DNA of 5,127 nucleotides from OMOG01 sp041485845 (GTDB lineage Bacteria; Acidobacteriota; Terriglobia; Bryobacterales; Bryobacteraceae), in NCBI GenBank assembly GCA_041485845.1, contig JBGPKH010000649.1, forward strand, positions 1-5,127, in the 5' to 3' direction. Shown here piece after piece: positions 1-4,900 of the stretch (positions are counted from its first letter, which is position 1; each line of letters starts with the position of its first letter). Made by a program: the position numbers and the translations under genes. The notes beneath the pieces were generated by a model. The model was not told the DNA's origin and did no database searches. It worked only from the letters and a program-made list of their open reading frames with translations.

Positions 1-531
1 ATCGTGGGCTTCGTGCACGTGCGCGATATGTTCGAGCTGGAGGAAGCGGAACGCGAGAACCGCACCGTCCGCGAGCTGGTGCGCCCCATCCTGTTCGTTC
101 CCGAAACCAAGCCGGTGAGCGACCTGATGCGCCAGATGCAGCAGGAAAACACTCACATGGTGATCGTGGTGGACGAGTACGGCAATACCGCCGGACTGGC
201 TACCATGGAGGATCTGCTCGAAGTCATCATCGGCGAGATCCGCGACGAGCACGAGCCCGATAGCGACGTGATCGACGATGGTCAGGGCGGCTACATCGTC
301 TCCGGGAGTTTCGATCTCGACCGCGTGAGCGACCTTTTCGAATCCTTCCGGCCCGAAGAGGAGATCGAATCCACTACGGTCGGCGGCCTGGTCACCGAGT
401 GGCTGGGTCGCGTGCCCAAATCCGGCGAGGTCGTGGAACGCGACGGAATTCGTATCGAGGTGCTGGCCGGCGACGAGCTTCGCGTCGGACAGGTCCGCAT
501 CACCAAGTCGCAAACGGTGGCTCATGAGTGA
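1..531 (+). CDS. CorC/HlyC-family CBS-domain protein, 3' part (5' end outside window)
   Basis: The frame is open from the first base and gives 176 residues ending at TGA 529-531. The first residues (IVGFVHVRD) match the end of a first CBS repeat. Residues about 22-82 form a second CBS repeat with the characteristic VVDEYGNTAGLATMEDLLE segment. Residues about 92-168 match the C-terminal CorC_HlyC domain (GGYIVSGSFDLDRVSDLF, then TTVGGLVTEWLGRVPKSGE). In full-length members a membrane DUF21/CNNM domain precedes the CBS pair, and it would lie upstream here. The family is linked to Mg2+/Co2+ transport or tolerance and the CBS pair binds adenine nucleotides; the 'hemolysin' label is historical. 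The stop overlaps the era start by 8 nt, so the two are almost certainly co-transcribed. A soluble form without the membrane domain cannot be excluded. Family assignment is firm; substrate is not known. Confidence 0.93.
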   Translation: MVGFVHVRDMFELEEAERENRTVRELVRPILFVPETKPVSDLMRQMQQENTHMVIVVDEYGNTAGLATMEDLLEVIIGEIRDEHEPDSDVIDDGQGGYIVSGSFDLDRVSDLFESFRPEEEIESTTVGGLVTEWLGRVPKSGEVVERDGIRIEVLAGDELRVGQVRITKSQTVAHE

Positions 532-1438
532 ACACTTCAAGTCCGGGTTCGTCTCCCTGATCGGGCTGCCGAACGCCGGCAAATCCACGCTGCTGAATGC
601 CCTGGTCGGCCAGAAGGTCGCCATTGTGGCGGACAAGCCGCAGACTACCCGCACCTCCATTCAGGGCGTCGTCACCAGCCCGGAGGCGCAGATCGTCTTC
701 ATCGACACGCCCGGTATCCACAAGGCCGATTCGCCGCTCAACAAGCGCCTGATGAACACCGTGCGTAACTCCCTGGAAGAGCGCGACCTGCTGCTGTTCG
801 TAGTGGACGCCGCACGCACTTTCAGCGGGGAAGATCGCCGCGCGCTGGACCTCGCGCGCAAGACCGGGACGCCCGTCGTGCTGGTGCTCAACAAGATCGA
901 CCTGGTGAAGGAGAAGGCGCGCCTGTTGCCCCTCATCGAGGAATACCGCCGGCTCTACGAATTCGCAGACTACATACCCGTCTCGGCCGCGCGCGGCCAG
1001 GGACTCGGCGATCTGCGCAAGGCGATCATAGACCGATTACCAAAAGGGCCGGCCTACTTCCCCGAGGACTACGTCACCGACCAGCCCGAGCGTTTCCTGG
1101 CCGCCGAACTGATCCGCGAAAAGGTGCTGCTGGCCACGCGCCAGGAAGTGCCGCACTCGGTGGCGGTGATGGTGGACCGTTGGGAGGAGACGCCGCACAT
1201 TACCCGTATCTACGCCACCATCCGGGTGGAGCGCGACGGCCAGAAGGCCATCGTCATCGGCGCCAAGGGCGCCGTTCTCAAGAAGGTCGGCACGCTGGCC
1301 CGCCAGGAGATGGAGCGGCTGTTGGGAGTCAAGATTTATCTCGACCTGCACGTTCGCGTGCAGCCGGGGTGGCGTGAAAAGCCCGCCTTTCTGAATGCCC
1401 TCGACTGGCGTACAATGGCCGGTGAAGATGATTTCTAA
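524..1438 (+). CDS. era: GTPase Era (30S ribosomal subunit assembly)
   Basis: This 304-residue protein has the usual Era length and two-domain layout. The GTPase domain shows G1 GLPNAGKS (14-21), the TTR stretch with the G2 threonine (41-43), G3 DTPG (61-64), G4 NKID (123-126) and G5 SA (154-155). The linker contains the Era-typical FPEDYVTDQPERFLAAELIR segment (179-198). The C-terminal type II KH domain (about 200-285) carries the GAKG loop at 246-249. Era binds the 3' end of 16S rRNA through the KH domain and couples GTP hydrolysis to late 30S maturation in the cytoplasm. The ATG at 524 overlaps the upstream stop, with GGTGG at 516-520 as a weak ribosome binding site close to it. The 3' end overlaps the BON gene. 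All key residues are present. Confidence 0.98.
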   Translation: MSEHFKSGFVSLIGLPNAGKSTLLNALVGQKVAIVADKPQTTRTSIQGVVTSPEAQIVFIDTPGIHKADSPLNKRLMNTVRNSLEERDLLLFVVDAARTFSGEDRRALDLARKTGTPVVLVLNKIDLVKEKARLLPLIEEYRRLYEFADYIPVSAARGQGLGDLRKAIIDRLPKGPAYFPEDYVTDQPERFLAAELIREKVLLATRQEVPHSVAVMVDRWEETPHITRIYATIRVERDGQKAIVIGAKGAVLKKVGTLARQEMERLLGVKIYLDLHVRVQPGWREKPAFLNALDWRTMAGEDDF

Positions 1439-1721
1439 ACTCTGTGCCGTTCTCGTGCTGGTGTGCCTGGCCGCCGCCGTCTGTCCGGCCGCCGATAAGC
1501 CCATCAGCGACGACCTGATTGTCGATCGGGTCCGGATCAAGCTCTCTGGCGATCAGGAGGTGAAAGGCGGCGCGTTGGTGGTGGACTCCAAGCAGGGAGT
1601 GGTCACCTTGACCGGCACCGTCGAGACCTCGCGTCAAAAGGACAAGGCGACCAAGCTCACCAGGAAAGTCAAAGGCGTCAAGCAGGTGATCAACAACATC
1701 GAGATCAAGAAGCACGGATAA
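1428..1721 (+). CDS. small exported BON-domain protein
   Basis: This 97-residue protein begins with a signal peptide: Lys4, a hydrophobic run LCAVLVLVCLAAAV (5-18), and a probable signal peptidase I site near PAA-D (20-23). Cys19 is not preceded by a proper lipobox, so I do not call it a lipoprotein. Residues about 26-94 form one BON domain, with DDLIVDRVRIKL, the GVVTLTGTV strand pair and a final GVKQVINNIEI strand. BON domains (as in OsmY) occur in periplasmic proteins and are thought to bind membranes or other surfaces; this one makes up the whole mature protein. The start is set at ATG 1428 because it places the signal sequence at the N terminus; GTG 1422 is nearly as good, while ATG 1395 would add residues before the signal. 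It overlaps era by 11 nt and shares TAATG with the next gene. A specific role cannot be given. Confidence 0.85.
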   Translation: MISKLCAVLVLVCLAAAVCPAADKPISDDLIVDRVRIKLSGDQEVKGGALVVDSKQGVVTLTGTVETSRQKDKATKLTRKVKGVKQVINNIEIKKHG

Positions 1722-2593
1722 TGAACCGCGCCGTCCTTACCGGTCTCGCCGCTGTGATTTGCCCGGTCCTCGCTGGGGCGCAGGACTTCTCCGACATCAA
1801 GCTCGAACAACTCACCAAGGACCTTACCTACACCGAGGGGCCCGCCTGGTCGAAGGACGGGTACTTGATCTTCAGCGATACCCCGGGCGACCGTCTCTTG
1901 CGGTGGATTCCCGGCCAGAAGGTCGAGATCTTTCGTCCTGACGCTCATGGCCCGAGCGGCAACGCCTTCGACGCCGAAGGCCGCTTATACACTTGCGAGA
2001 CCCGCACCCGGCGCGTGACCCGCACCGACAAGAAGGGCGCCATCGAGGTGCTGGCGGACAGGTGGGAAGACAAACGATTCAATGCGCCGAACGACATCGT
2101 GGTGAGCAAGACCGGGCACGTATACTTCACCGACCCGGCGTTCGGTTCGCAGGCCGACCACCGGGAGCTGGACTTCTACGGCGTGTACCACCTGCCGCCG
2201 AAGGGGCCTCTGAAGCTGGTGGCCAAGCCCGCCGGACGGCCGAACGGAATCGCGCTCTCGCCCAACGGCCGCATTTTGTACGTGTCGAATTCGGACGAGC
2301 GCAACGTGCGGGCGTACGATCTGGACAAGAATGGCGAGACATCCAACGAGCGCGTCGCGATCTCTGGAATCGCGGGCGTGCCCGGCGGCATGCGGGTGGA
2401 CGAGAAAGGGAATCTCTACATCGCCGCCGACGGACTCGCGATCTATAGCCCCGAAGCCAAACTGCTGCACACCATCGAGCTTCACGCACGGCCCTCGAAC
2501 TGCGCGTTCGGGGAGGCGGACTATCGCACGCTGTTCATCACCGATCGTGGATCCGTCTATCGCACGCGGCTGGATGTGAAGGGGGCGTATTGA
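1721..2593 (+). CDS. exported SMP-30/gluconolactonase-like beta-propeller protein
   Basis: This 290-residue protein has a signal peptide (1-20, cleavage probably after LAGA) followed by an SMP-30/gluconolactonase/LRE-type six-bladed propeller. Matching family motifs are TEGPAWSKDGYLIFSDTPGD (38-57, with Glu39 as metal ligand), FNAPNDIVV (120-128, Asn124) and RPNGIALSPNG (173-183, Asn175). Family members are metal-dependent lactonases acting on sugar lactones, though many are only loosely characterised. The fourth expected ligand, the Asp of the PDG motif (Asp204 in human SMP-30), is Gly222 here: the sequence reads VPGGMRVD (220-227). Catalytic activity is therefore doubtful unless another residue substitutes. 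The start ATG shares TAATG with the BON stop, implying translational coupling; both proteins appear to be exported. The TGA overlaps the TTG of the Nudix gene. Fold assignment is strong; enzyme activity is uncertain. Confidence 0.9.
   Translation: MNRAVLTGLAAVICPVLAGAQDFSDIKLEQLTKDLTYTEGPAWSKDGYLIFSDTPGDRLLRWIPGQKVEIFRPDAHGPSGNAFDAEGRLYTCETRTRRVTRTDKKGAIEVLADRWEDKRFNAPNDIVVSKTGHVYFTDPAFGSQADHRELDFYGVYHLPPKGPLKLVAKPAGRPNGIALSPNGRILYVSNSDERNVRAYDLDKNGETSNERVAISGIAGVPGGMRVDEKGNLYIAADGLAIYSPEAKLLHTIELHARPSNCAFGEADYRTLFITDRGSVYRTRLDVKGAY
2384..2386 (+). other. GGC (Gly222) at the expected metal-ligand Asp codon of the SMP-30 protein
   Basis: The codon is GGC, where the family motif PDG[MI] would give GAC or GAT. 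The flanking codons keep the motif (Pro221, Gly223, Met224, then VDEKGNLYIA). One transition would explain the change. Confidence 0.75.
2578..2585 (+). promoter_or_regulatory. ribosome binding site for the Nudix TTG start
   Basis: GAAGGGGG lies four bases before TTG 2590, inside the end of the SMP-30 gene. It is the main support for using TTG 2590 rather than GTG 2656, which has no comparable purine run. Confidence 0.5.
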
Positions 2594-3120
2594 AGGGGCG
2601 GGGGGGCCAGGCTCGCCAACGCGCGAGTGGGCCGGGGGCCGGTGCGGTTCCGGACGTGGCTCTCGACGAGCGCCGCTATCCGAAACACCCCCTGGTCGGG
2701 GTGGGCGCGATCATCCTCCGGCGCGATCGCATTCTCATGGCGCAGCGCGGCAAAGAGCCGCTGAAAGGTTGGTGGTCACTGCCCGGCGGCGCGCTGGAGA
2801 TTGGCGAATCGCTGAAGGACGCTGTCTGCCGCGAGGTCCGCGAAGAAACCGGCCTGGAGATTCGGCCGCTCGGGGTGTTCGAAATCTTCGAGCGGATTAT
2901 TCGCGATGCCGGCGGCGCGCCGGAATATCACTACGTGTTGATCGACTACCTCTGCCGTATCACCGGTGGGACGCTCTGCGCGGGGGACGATGTCTGCCGC
3001 GTGGAGTGGGTGCGCCGCCGCGATCTGGCAAGCCTGCTCATCACGGAAGGCACGCTGGCGGTGATTGAGAGGGCTTTCGATCACCGCGGCCGCTGGATGC
3101 CGCTCCGCACGGTACGGTGA
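2590..3120 (+). CDS. Nudix hydrolase (ADP-ribose pyrophosphatase-like)
   Basis: The protein is 176 residues from a TTG start. A complete Nudix box GX5EX7REVXEEXGL lies at 67-89 (Gly67, Glu73, Arg81, Glu82, Glu85, Glu86, Gly88), preceded by GWWSLPGG and followed by YHYVLIDYLC (113-122), a pattern common in ADP-ribose pyrophosphatase-like members. Such enzymes hydrolyse nucleoside diphosphates linked to another group, using Mg2+ held by the REXXEE glutamates; the true substrate cannot be read from the sequence. The TTG at 2590 overlaps the upstream TGA (TTGA) and has GAAGGGGG at 2578-2585, four bases away. The first 22 residues are Gly/Ala/Arg-rich and unlike the core, so GTG 2656 (154 residues, starting at ALDERRYPKHP) is an alternative start, although it lacks a clear ribosome binding site. 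Last gene of the + strand run. Confidence 0.92.
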   Translation: MKGRGGQARQRASGPGAGAVPDVALDERRYPKHPLVGVGAIILRRDRILMAQRGKEPLKGWWSLPGGALEIGESLKDAVCREVREETGLEIRPLGVFEIFERIIRDAGGAPEYHYVLIDYLCRITGGTLCAGDDVCRVEWVRRRDLASLLITEGTLAVIERAFDHRGRWMPLRTVR

Positions 3121-3200
3121 CAAGTGTGGGAACGGCACCGCTCAGCGATGCGTCTATGGCCAACATGAATCGGACGTCGAAACGTAACGGAATGGATTCC

Positions 3201-3216
3201 CCGGCTGTAGAGCCGG
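3201..3216. other. short perfect hairpin, 6-bp stem and 4-nt loop
   Basis: CCGGCT-GTAG-AGCCGG is a perfect inverted repeat 80 bases after the Nudix stop. An overlapping inverted repeat, GCCGG-AGCCG-CCGGC (3212-3226), offers a competing fold. No T-run follows, so a classical intrinsic terminator is not supported. Confidence 0.35.
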
Positions 3217-3240
3217 AGCCGCCGGCGATTCGCGATCAGT

Positions 3241-3327
3241 GTGATGCGGGACCAAAAGCTCACCTACCAGGAGGACTTCGAAGGTTATGCTTTCCGGCGT
3301 TTCGACGGAACCCGGGTCGGGGTGTAG
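3241..3327 (+). pseudogene. cryptic short reading frame, possible gene remnant
   Basis: GTG 3241 (or ATG 3244) opens a frame ending at TAG 3325-3327. The ATG form is a 27-residue peptide containing KLTYQEDFEGYAFRRFDG. Its mostly G/C third positions and mixed acidic/aromatic composition look more protein-like than other frames in this gap. There is no ribosome binding site before either start and I cannot name a family. It may be the end of a decayed gene, since the frame is open back to 3211. Its stop lies at the first base of the repeat array. Weak call. Confidence 0.2.
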
Positions 3328-3375
3328 CTCGCTACCGCGAGACGCTCGCTACCGCGAGACGCTCGCTACCGCGAG
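3327..3375. repeat. 17-bp tandem direct repeat, 2.9 copies, each able to form a hairpin
   Basis: The unit GCTCGCTACCGCGAGAC occurs exactly at 3327-3343 and 3344-3360, and its first 15 bases recur at 3361-3375. Within each unit CTCGC-TACC-GCGAG is a perfect 5-bp stem with a 4-nt loop. Between units GCGAG-ACG-CTCGC gives an alternative stem with a 3-nt loop, so the array can fold in two registers. The period is not a multiple of three, so a conserved coding role is unlikely. The last GCGAG overlaps the ribosome binding site of the small ORF downstream. It resembles a REP-like or slippage-generated array; whether the unit recurs elsewhere in the genome cannot be seen here. Confidence 0.9.
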
Positions 3376-3379
3376 GAGA
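3373..3379 (+). promoter_or_regulatory. strong ribosome binding site before the 24-codon ORF
   Basis: GAGGAGA lies four bases before ATG 3384. Its first three bases are also the 3' arm of the third repeat hairpin (3362-3375), so folding of that hairpin would partly cover the site. Confidence 0.5.
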
Positions 3380-3383
3380 ACCG

Positions 3384-3458
3384 ATGCGTTACCTATTGCT
3401 GCTTGCCCTGGTTCCGTTGCCGGCCTTCGGTCGGAAGACCGAGGCCGATCCGATTTAA
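3384..3458 (+). CDS. 24-residue hydrophobic small ORF, signal-peptide-like
   Basis: The predicted peptide starts MRYLLLLALVPLPAFG and ends RKTEADPI. That is the profile of a signal peptide with a possible cleavage site at AFG, followed by only about eight residues. GAGGAGA sits at a good distance from the ATG, making this the best translation start in the gap. It could be the surviving 5' end of a secreted-protein gene whose remainder was lost, a real small membrane peptide, or chance. Its TAA (3456-3458) overlaps the opposite-strand DUF190 stop by four bases, so the two frames end tail to tail. A GC-rich hairpin covers codons 13-22, which argues against ordinary coding constraint. No family is recognised. 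Confidence 0.35.
   Translation: MRYLLLLALVPLPAFGRKTEADPI
3421..3447. terminator. GC-rich hairpin between the converging operons, possible terminator
   Basis: CGGCCTTCGGTC (3421-3432) pairs with GACCGAGGCCG (3437-3447) over 11 bp with one bulged T. The loop is GGAA, a GNRA tetraloop when read as + strand RNA. It begins eight bases beyond the stop of the - strand DUF190 gene and lies downstream of the Nudix gene, so it could end transcripts from either side. The tract after it on the + strand is only ATCCGATTT and there is no T-run on the - strand, so intrinsic termination would be weak; RNA 3'-end protection is another possibility. Confidence 0.4.
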
Positions 3459-3796
3459 GTTCCAGCCGCCGGCGGCTTTTCAATGCGCATGTAGTTCACG
3501 TCCGAGGTGGCGATCATGCCGGTGTCCATCATTTCCTCTAACTCGGGAATCAGCCGCCCCAGGTTTTCCGGCGTATCCACAATCGTGACGACAATGGGCT
3601 GATCCTTCCTGATGAGGTGGTGGCGGTGGATTTCCGCCGTCTCGCCGTACCCTTCGAGGCCGCGAAATACAGTGGCGCCGGCGATCTTCAATTCCTTGCA
3701 GCGATTCACGATCGCTTCGTACAACGGTTTCCCGTTGTACTGGTCGCTCTCGCCAAAATGCAGGCGGAGGAGTTTGGCTTTCTTAACTGTTCGCAT
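3455..3796 (-). CDS. single-domain DUF190 (PII-like) protein
   Basis: This 113-residue protein is nearly all one DUF190/COG1993 domain, a family with a PII-like ferredoxin fold. Visible motifs are LRLHFGESDQYNGKPLYEAI (10-29), IAGATVFRGLEGYG (38-51), QPIVVTIVDTPENL (66-79) and ELEEMMDTGMIATSDVNY (85-102). The GESD, PLYEAIV and AGATVFRG-GYG segments are the conserved signature. PII relatives are cytoplasmic trimers that bind small ligands between subunits; the ligand of DUF190 proteins is not established to my knowledge. ATG 3796 has GGAG seven bases upstream (3804-3807 on the + strand) and lies within the end of the preceding two-domain DUF190 gene (14-nt overlap), so translation is probably coupled. 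The C-terminal half of that protein is clearly similar. Last gene of the crcB operon. A regulatory or accessory role in fluoride handling is inferred from context only. Confidence 0.9.
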   Translation of the reverse strand: MRTVKKAKLLRLHFGESDQYNGKPLYEAIVNRCKELKIAGATVFRGLEGYGETAEIHRHHLIRKDQPIVVTIVDTPENLGRLIPELEEMMDTGMIATSDVNYMRIEKPPAAGT

Positions 3797-4508
3797 GCGA
3801 AGACTCCGCTGCCGGGCGGCTGTGAACGAGGCGGATCACATCCACATCGGAAAGGACGATGATTCCGTCCTGCATCATCGACTCAATCTCGTTTATCGCC
3901 TTGGCCAACTTTTCCTCCGAGTCCACAACCGAAATCATGACCGGCAGATCGTGCGAGAACGGAAGCCTCCCGCTCTTGTGCGTGTGACCCTTCACTCCAT
4001 ATCCGAGAATGCCTCGGTACACGGTGGCGCCGGCAATGTCCATCAGGCGCAAACGCTTGACGATCGCTTCATAAAGGGGTTCACCCTGCCACTTGTCCGA
4101 CTCGCCCATATAGATACGCATCAACCGGGCTGTGCCTCTCATTTCCGTATGAGGCCCCTTCGGCGGCGATGGGCGTTCCTTGCTGGCAACTTTGACAACA
4201 GTTGTATCCTGGACCTCGATAACGCCGTCGGTAACCATGTCGTAGAGGGTGGGCATGAGCTCGTCGACTTTCTGAGCGGATTCGATGAACTCGATGCGAA
4301 TCGGCAGGTGCTCGGTGAGCACCTCGATCTTCGTTGTGTGCATCACGTGGTGGGCGCCGAAACCGGCCATCGCGCGCGTGGCGGTAGCACCGGACACCCC
4401 TTTGTGAAGCAGGAACGTCAGAATCGAGTCGCATAGGGACCCAAAGTGGTGCTGCGTGTCCTCGTTGATGAAAATCGTGACCTTCTTTGCCGTGCCCTTC
4501 TGGAGCAT
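3783..4508 (-). CDS. two-domain DUF190 (tandem PII-like) protein
   Basis: The predicted protein is 241 residues. Residues about 7-108 form a diverged DUF190 domain (KVTIFINED, GVSGATATRAMAGFGAHH, PIRIEFIESAQKVDELMP, DGVIEVQDTTVVK). A polar, Pro-rich linker (109-123) joins it to a canonical domain at about 126-227 (RIYMGESDKWQGEPLYEAIV, DIAGATVYRGILGYG, LPVMISVVDSEEKLAKAI, MMQDGIIVLSDVDVIRL). The first domain keeps the fold pattern and the GATA-R-GFG segment but lacks the GESD and PLYEAIV motifs. Start ATG 4508 is chosen because GGGAGGAG lies five bases upstream; the frame also runs open to 4649, but that extension would overlap crcB and is low-complexity. It begins 20 bases after crcB and overlaps the single-domain DUF190 gene by 14 nt. 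Most family members have one domain, so a tandem form is less usual. Cytoplasmic; function inferred as accessory to CrcB. Confidence 0.88.
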   Translation of the reverse strand: MLQKGTAKKVTIFINEDTQHHFGSLCDSILTFLLHKGVSGATATRAMAGFGAHHVMHTTKIEVLTEHLPIRIEFIESAQKVDELMPTLYDMVTDGVIEVQDTTVVKVASKERPSPPKGPHTEMRGTARLMRIYMGESDKWQGEPLYEAIVKRLRLMDIAGATVYRGILGYGVKGHTHKSGRLPFSHDLPVMISVVDSEEKLAKAINEIESMMQDGIIVLSDVDVIRLVHSRPAAESSHANS

Positions 4509-4513
4509 ACCGA

Positions 4514-4521
4514 CTCCTCCC
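4514..4521 (-). promoter_or_regulatory. ribosome binding site fixing the tandem DUF190 start
   Basis: On the - strand GGGAGGAG precedes ATG 4508 by five bases, in the 20-base gap after crcB. It is the strongest such site on the - strand and argues against the in-frame start at 4649. Confidence 0.8.
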
Positions 4522-4528
4522 GCAGCCG

Positions 4529-4900
4529 CTAGCGCCGGGCCAACATGGCCCCGAGCCAGACGGCTACGTAGCCTAGCATAATGCTCGAAACGACGTTGAG
4601 CATCCCGGTCCGGAGCCCGCCCTCCCGGACCGCCGTGCAGGTCTCCCATTCAAAGCTCGAAAATGTGGTGTACCCGCCCAGAAACCCGACCACCAGCAAC
4701 AGCCGCCAATTCGGATCAAGATTGAACCGTTCTGTGAGGATGGTCATCAGAAAGCCGATCAGGAACGAGCCGGTTACATTGATGACCAGCGTCCCCAGCG
4801 GAAACCTCCCGCCGAATCGCGTCATGATGGCCGACGCCGCAACGTAGCGCGCCAAAGCTCCCGTACCGCCTCCAATCAGCACCAACAGGTACCGGATCAA
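4529..4900 (-). CDS. crcB: CrcB/Fluc fluoride channel
   Basis: This 123-residue protein has four predicted membrane segments (about 2-24, 34-56, 65-86, 97-119), the standard Fluc length and layout. Family motifs are GGGTGALARY (10-19), GTLVINVTGSFLIG (36-49) and GFLGGYTTFSSFEWET (72-87). Asn41, Thr79, Phe80 and Phe83 fall at positions known to line or gate the fluoride pores; Arg18 is the conserved TM1 arginine. Fluc channels work as antiparallel dimers in the inner membrane and let F- leave the cytoplasm. The start is TTG 4900, overlapping the upstream TGA as TTGA, with GGAGA seven bases before it (4908-4912). Only one crcB copy is visible, which suggests a homodimer. The two DUF190 genes follow directly, so this is the likely functional core of the operon. 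A fluoride riboswitch, if present, would lie upstream of the window. Confidence 0.96.
   Translation of the reverse strand: MIRYLLVLIGGGTGALARYVAASAIMTRFGGRFPLGTLVINVTGSFLIGFLMTILTERFNLDPNWRLLLVVGFLGGYTTFSSFEWETCTAVREGGLRTGMLNVVSSIMLGYVAVWLGAMLARR

Larger units (their letters stand above)
3121..3454. other. intergenic region without a conventional gene
   Basis: These 334 bases separate the two converging gene runs. I find no tRNA-like fold, no recognisable protein family and no clear promoter. A frame from GTG 3117 (GTGA overlap with the Nudix stop) stays open to 3458, but its 113-residue product has a patchwork composition, no ribosome binding site and no family resemblance. The identifiable contents are a 6-bp hairpin (3201-3216), a short cryptic frame (3241-3327), the 17-bp repeats (3327-3375), a 24-codon frame with a good ribosome binding site (3384-3458) and a GC-rich hairpin (3421-3447). 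A decayed gene or gene-end debris is the simplest reading. Confidence 0.6.

Noticed and set aside
1037..1540. Minus-strand frame (167 codons) opposite era and the BON gene
   Set aside because: It is antisense to well-supported genes and shows no domain; a typical GC-rich shadow frame.
1985..2485. Frames on both strands overlapping the SMP-30 gene
   Set aside because: The SMP-30 frame has family motifs across its length; the alternatives are Arg-rich or featureless shadows.
3327..3375. CRISPR array
   Set aside because: The units are directly adjacent with no unique spacers, and no cas genes are present.
3117..3458. 113-codon frame from GTG 3117, overlapping the Nudix stop as GTGA
   Set aside because: There is no ribosome binding site, composition is patchwork, it runs through a 17-bp repeat array, and only the last 24 codons have a good start.
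3255..3460. Transposable element or IS remnant
   Set aside because: No terminal inverted repeats, target-site duplication or transposase fragment could be found around the repeats.
3287..3541. 84-codon frame from ATG 3287 with AGGAGG upstream
   Set aside because: The ribosome-binding-like sequence is 12 bases from the ATG, the frame crosses the repeats and continues antisense into the DUF190 gene, and the product resembles nothing.
3612..4436. Long + strand open frame (274 codons) opposite the DUF190 genes
   Set aside because: It is antisense to two genes with clear family motifs and ribosome binding sites; its translation is His/Arg-rich with no recognisable domain, as expected from a GC-rich shadow frame.
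4509..4649. N-terminal extension of the tandem DUF190 protein to a start at 4649
   Set aside because: It would overlap crcB by about 120 bases, is Gly/Arg-rich with no family match, and a strong ribosome binding site fixes the start at 4508.
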